From a virus: DNA of 41,522 nt. The position numbers and the translations under genes are program-made. Under the pieces are notes generated by a model, which saw only the letters and a program-made list of their open reading frames with translations, did not search any database and was not told the origin of the DNA. This document shows, piece after piece, positions 39,811 to 41,522 of the stretch. Position 1 is the stretch's first letter; each line of letters starts with the position of its first letter. The stretch is from positions 1 to 41,522 of the IMG/VR virus record IMGVR_UViG_3300033388_005701; one strand, written 5' to 3'.

Positions 39811-40218
39811 TTAAATATATTCTGCATAATCAAAGGAGTTAATTACTTCTGTATTGGTTTTATTGAATACTTTATTTTCTTTAATTTCTTTTTCGTACAT
39901 TTTGTAAATAGAATACCCTGTGAATACTTCTTTTTTAGTGTGCAAGTATTCTTTAACTTCTGGTTTGCTTGTTTTTGCTTCTAATATCCATTTACAGACG
40001 AAATATTGAGCAGCTTGTTTTACTGTTAGTCCGAATTTTCCGCTAATTGTAGAGGGTCTAAAGCTTCTATGTTTTCGTTCGTCTTTTATTACTGCTTTCA
40101 TAAAATCATCCAAATGACTTGCACTTTCCATAATTCTAACTAGTGAGAAGTAAATAGATTCAATTTCTTTTGTGTGAGTAGTTTTTGTTTTTGTAGTAGT
40201 TGTTTTTGTGTTTGTCAT
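39811..40218 (-). CDS. Hypothetical protein, first gene of the right minus-strand block
   Basis: A 135-residue basic protein. The N-terminus is a Thr/Lys run (TNTKTTTTKTKTTHTK), and the centre (SGKFGLTVKQAAQYFVCKWI) could be helix-turn-helix-like. It is expressed from the promoter at 40266-40294 and would be among the first genes transcribed on this strand. A regulatory role is possible. Confidence 0.7.
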   Translation of the reverse strand: MTNTKTTTTKTKTTHTKEIESIYFSLVRIMESASHLDDFMKAVIKDERKHRSFRPSTISGKFGLTVKQAAQYFVCKWILEAKTSKPEVKEYLHTKKEVFTGYSIYKMYEKEIKENKVFNKTNTEVINSFDYAEYI

Positions 40219-40265
40219 TTGGTGCCTTTGGTTGGTTTGTTTAATTTGTTTGTTTCTTCTCTCTT

Positions 40266-40294
40266 AATATATCACTCTTTGTGTACATTGTCAA
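40266..40294 (-). promoter_or_regulatory. Minus-strand promoter without the downstream block
   Basis: TTGACA (40294-40289), 17 bases, TATATT (40271-40266). Unlike the six other copies it lacks GGATTTAACA. The overlapping TTGTGTACA string recurs at about 40343-40351, near the divergent promoter, and may be an operator. Confidence 0.85.
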
Positions 40295-40374
40295 CACAAT
40301 AATAAAGAAAGTTTACTTTTATTTAAAATACCGTTGTCATTGTACATTTTCTTGTGTACACTGTTAATTAGGTG

Positions 40375-40402
40375 TTGACATGAAAGTCTAAAATCGTATA
40401 TT
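40375..40402 (+). promoter_or_regulatory. Plus-strand promoter of the right-end cluster
   Basis: TTGACA (40375-40380), 16 bases, TATATT (40397-40402). It reads away from the minus-strand block and serves the 40433 gene onward across the contig join. Together with 40266-40294 it makes a divergent control region. Confidence 0.8.
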
Positions 40403-40432
40403 TAAGGAACTTATAAGGGATTCAACATAAAT

Positions 40433-40846
40433 ATGGCTAAAAAGCAAATAACCAAGACTCAAGAGAAGATTAACTACTCAAAAAGGCTATTTAAGGAGCT
40501 GACAAACAAGCAAGTAGGGCAAAGCTTTAGCACAATGCATAAACTATTAGATACTATTAATAAAGATATGGATTCGACTGTATTTGAAGATAGGAAGCTA
40601 GCTATGGATTCAGCTTTTAAGATTCTACCCTACATTATGCCTAGAGAAAGCAACGGCTCACAATTTAACCTGCAAATCAATAATAATAACGGTGGAAAGG
40701 TTAAGCCCGAACAAATAGCCAAAAGCCTAGATGATTTTATGAGTGATAGAGTAAAAGAGATAATCGACGTAAAAACCAGAGTCGAAGAGAAGGGAAAGAT
40801 AAGACTCAAAGAAATAGGGGTAGTAGAGGATAAAGAAGATGAATAA
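40433..40846 (+). CDS. Hypothetical protein, possible small terminase-like
   Basis: A 137-residue helical, basic protein. The segment DRKLAMDSAFKILPYIMPRE resembles the helical core seen in some phage small terminases, and the middle carries an Asn-rich linker (QINNNNGGK). No small terminase is present beside TerL, which makes this a candidate by elimination. The alternative is an unrelated early gene. Confidence 0.5.
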   Translation: MAKKQITKTQEKINYSKRLFKELTNKQVGQSFSTMHKLLDTINKDMDSTVFEDRKLAMDSAFKILPYIMPRESNGSQFNLQINNNNGGKVKPEQIAKSLDDFMSDRVKEIIDVKTRVEEKGKIRLKEIGVVEDKEDE

Positions 40847-41132
40847 CGATTTAACAAGTGAACAAAAGGCGATAGAAATAATGGATAAGAATAATAAACA
40901 AGGCTCAGAGAATATTAAAGCTATGCAAAAACATCTAAATGGTATGGCTGAAAGTTTATCAAAAGTCCTTGAAATGATGAATGCTTTAAGACTTACCAAT
41001 ATTAGACTATCTGAGAGAATAGGAAAGGTAGAGAGTAAAGCAATAATATTACCTGGCCAAACAAAAAACACTGGTAGCTTTGGGAGCGGTAGCTTTGGGA
41101 GCGGTAAATTTGGCAACGGTCCTTTAAATTGA
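40839..41132 (+). CDS. Hypothetical protein with Gly-Ser-Phe repeats
   Basis: A 97-residue protein overlapping the previous gene by eight bases. The first 65 residues are helical (coiled-coil-like), and the tail repeats GSFGSGSFGSGKFGNG. Such flexible tails may hold weak interactions. Function is unknown. Confidence 0.7.
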   Translation: MNNDLTSEQKAIEIMDKNNKQGSENIKAMQKHLNGMAESLSKVLEMMNALRLTNIRLSERIGKVESKAIILPGQTKNTGSFGSGSFGSGKFGNGPLN

Positions 41133-41209
41133 AAGACTCTTCAAAAGTAACAGTAGTATTCTATTTAGTAGTGATAGCTTATAGTTTAATTTTGTGGGTT
41201 TCTTTATGA
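41129..41209 (+). CDS. Tiny membrane peptide
   Basis: A 26-residue peptide with a TTG start overlapping the upstream stop as TTGA. Residues 7-26 (VTVVFYLVVIAYSLILWV) are a hydrophobic span. Coupling with both neighbours supports expression. Confidence 0.5.
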   Translation: MKDSSKVTVVFYLVVIAYSLILWVSL

Positions 41210-41304
41210 ATGAATTCTTAGATTTCTTGGCTTTTGCTGGGTTTATTCTTTTTACTCATAAACTGTACTATATCTATAAAAACAAAAAGGATAAGTCTAA
41301 ATGA
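41206..41304 (+). CDS. Tiny membrane protein
   Basis: A 32-residue protein with one hydrophobic span (FLDFLAFAGFILFTH) and a Lys-rich tail. Its ATG overlaps the previous stop as ATGA, and its own stop overlaps the next start as ATGA. Such pairs of tiny membrane proteins may include holin or spanin components, but no motif decides it. Confidence 0.5.
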   Translation: MNEFLDFLAFAGFILFTHKLYYIYKNKKDKSK

Positions 41305-41435
41305 GTAGGTTAAAGTGTGATAAATGTGGATATGTTTTGGCTAATACTATTATGGTTCTTGTTCGTGGTGTTGGTGTAGTTTGTATTAATTGCTATGACA
41401 CAGATAAGAAGGAGAGGTCTAAATTAATTGCATAA
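41301..41435 (+). CDS. Small zinc-ribbon protein
   Basis: A 44-residue protein with CDKCG near residue 6 and CINC near residue 28, forming a zinc-ribbon pair, and a basic tail. It overlaps both its neighbours. The downstream gene has the same Cys pattern, so the two may be duplicated. Confidence 0.6.
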   Translation: MSRLKCDKCGYVLANTIMVLVRGVGVVCINCYDTDKKERSKLIA

Positions 41436-41522
41436 AGTGTAAAGCTGAATTACCTAAAGGATGGTTATCTACTTGTATTGATTGTTTGCGTATTGCTTAT
41501 GCTTGTAAGAGAGTGTCAAAAG
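41423..41522 (+). CDS. N-terminal part of the join-crossing zinc-ribbon protein, unusual start
   Basis: The frame opens after a stop at 41420. GGAGAGG (41411-41417) lies five bases before ATT at 41423, making ATT a possible, rare start codon; ATA at 41432 is the other option, overlapping the upstream stop. No ATG, GTG or TTG is available. The frame continues through the join to position 130. The CIKC and CIDC pairs indicate that the frame is real. Confidence 0.5.
   Translation, partial: MNCIKCKAELPKGWLSTCIDCLRIAYACKRVSK
41470..41522. repeat. Right copy of 53-bp terminal direct repeat
   Basis: Identical to positions 1-53. It lies inside the coding frame that crosses the join, consistent with a circular molecule cut at an arbitrary point. 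Confidence 0.95.

Noticed and set aside
1-41522. Temperate phage with integration module
   Set aside because: No integrase, excisionase, CI-type repressor or attachment site was recognised; parS alone does not prove lysogeny.

Overview
The window is an apparently complete genome of a tailed bacteriophage with podovirus (P22-like) virion gene order. Its first and last 53 bases are identical (1-53 and 41470-41522), so the molecule is circular or circularly permuted with a unit of 41,469 bp, and one small gene runs across the join. The sequence is AT-rich. Genes carry bacterial Shine-Dalgarno sites and often overlap as ATGA, TTGA or TAATG. The host cannot be read from the sequence. No integrase, CI-type repressor, DNA polymerase, primase, helicase or RNA polymerase was recognised, so the phage probably depends on host replication and transcription.

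Layout: (1) 131-1845 has no gene. It holds a perfect 16-bp chromosomal-type parS site, short direct repeats, and a long stretch of predicted RNA helices on the minus strand with its own promoter and several tRNA-like pieces. (2) 1846-6380 is a minus-strand run of about seventeen small genes: a ribbon-helix-helix regulator, two lysine-rich histone-like proteins, a lipoprotein, a DUF1353 protein and many unknowns. (3) 6441-6933 is a second structured, gene-free segment at a divergent junction. (4) 6934-29532 is the plus-strand virion block: two tandem LamG-type fibre proteins and accessory fibre proteins, large terminase, portal, scaffold, coat of the N4-gp56 family, head-tail adaptor, a gp10-like DNA-stabilisation protein and four presumed ejection proteins. 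(5) 29510-40218 is a long minus-strand block: RusA-like resolvase, HNH/AP2 protein, another LamG fibre, a stand-alone response-regulator receiver protein beside a coiled-coil membrane protein, an HNH protein, SSB, a RecB/Cas4-like nuclease, a probable annealing protein and a string of small unknowns. (6) 40433-41522 (continuing to 130) is a short plus-strand cluster of small overlapping genes ending in zinc-ribbon proteins.

Minus-strand expression is organised by at least seven sigma70-type promoters, TTGACA-17/18-TATATT or similar. Six of them are followed by the same block, GGATTTAACA, so the early genes look like one repeated-cassette regulon. A different repeated element, TATCAACATT/AATGTTGATA, lies at the structured-RNA promoter, after the terminase gene and between portal and scaffold, and may mark a second expression class. 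Replication and recombination appear to use host polymerases plus phage SSB, nuclease, annealing protein and resolvase. The most unusual parts are the orphan parS site without ParA/ParB, the two large structured-RNA candidates, the orphan receiver protein and the promoter cassette.
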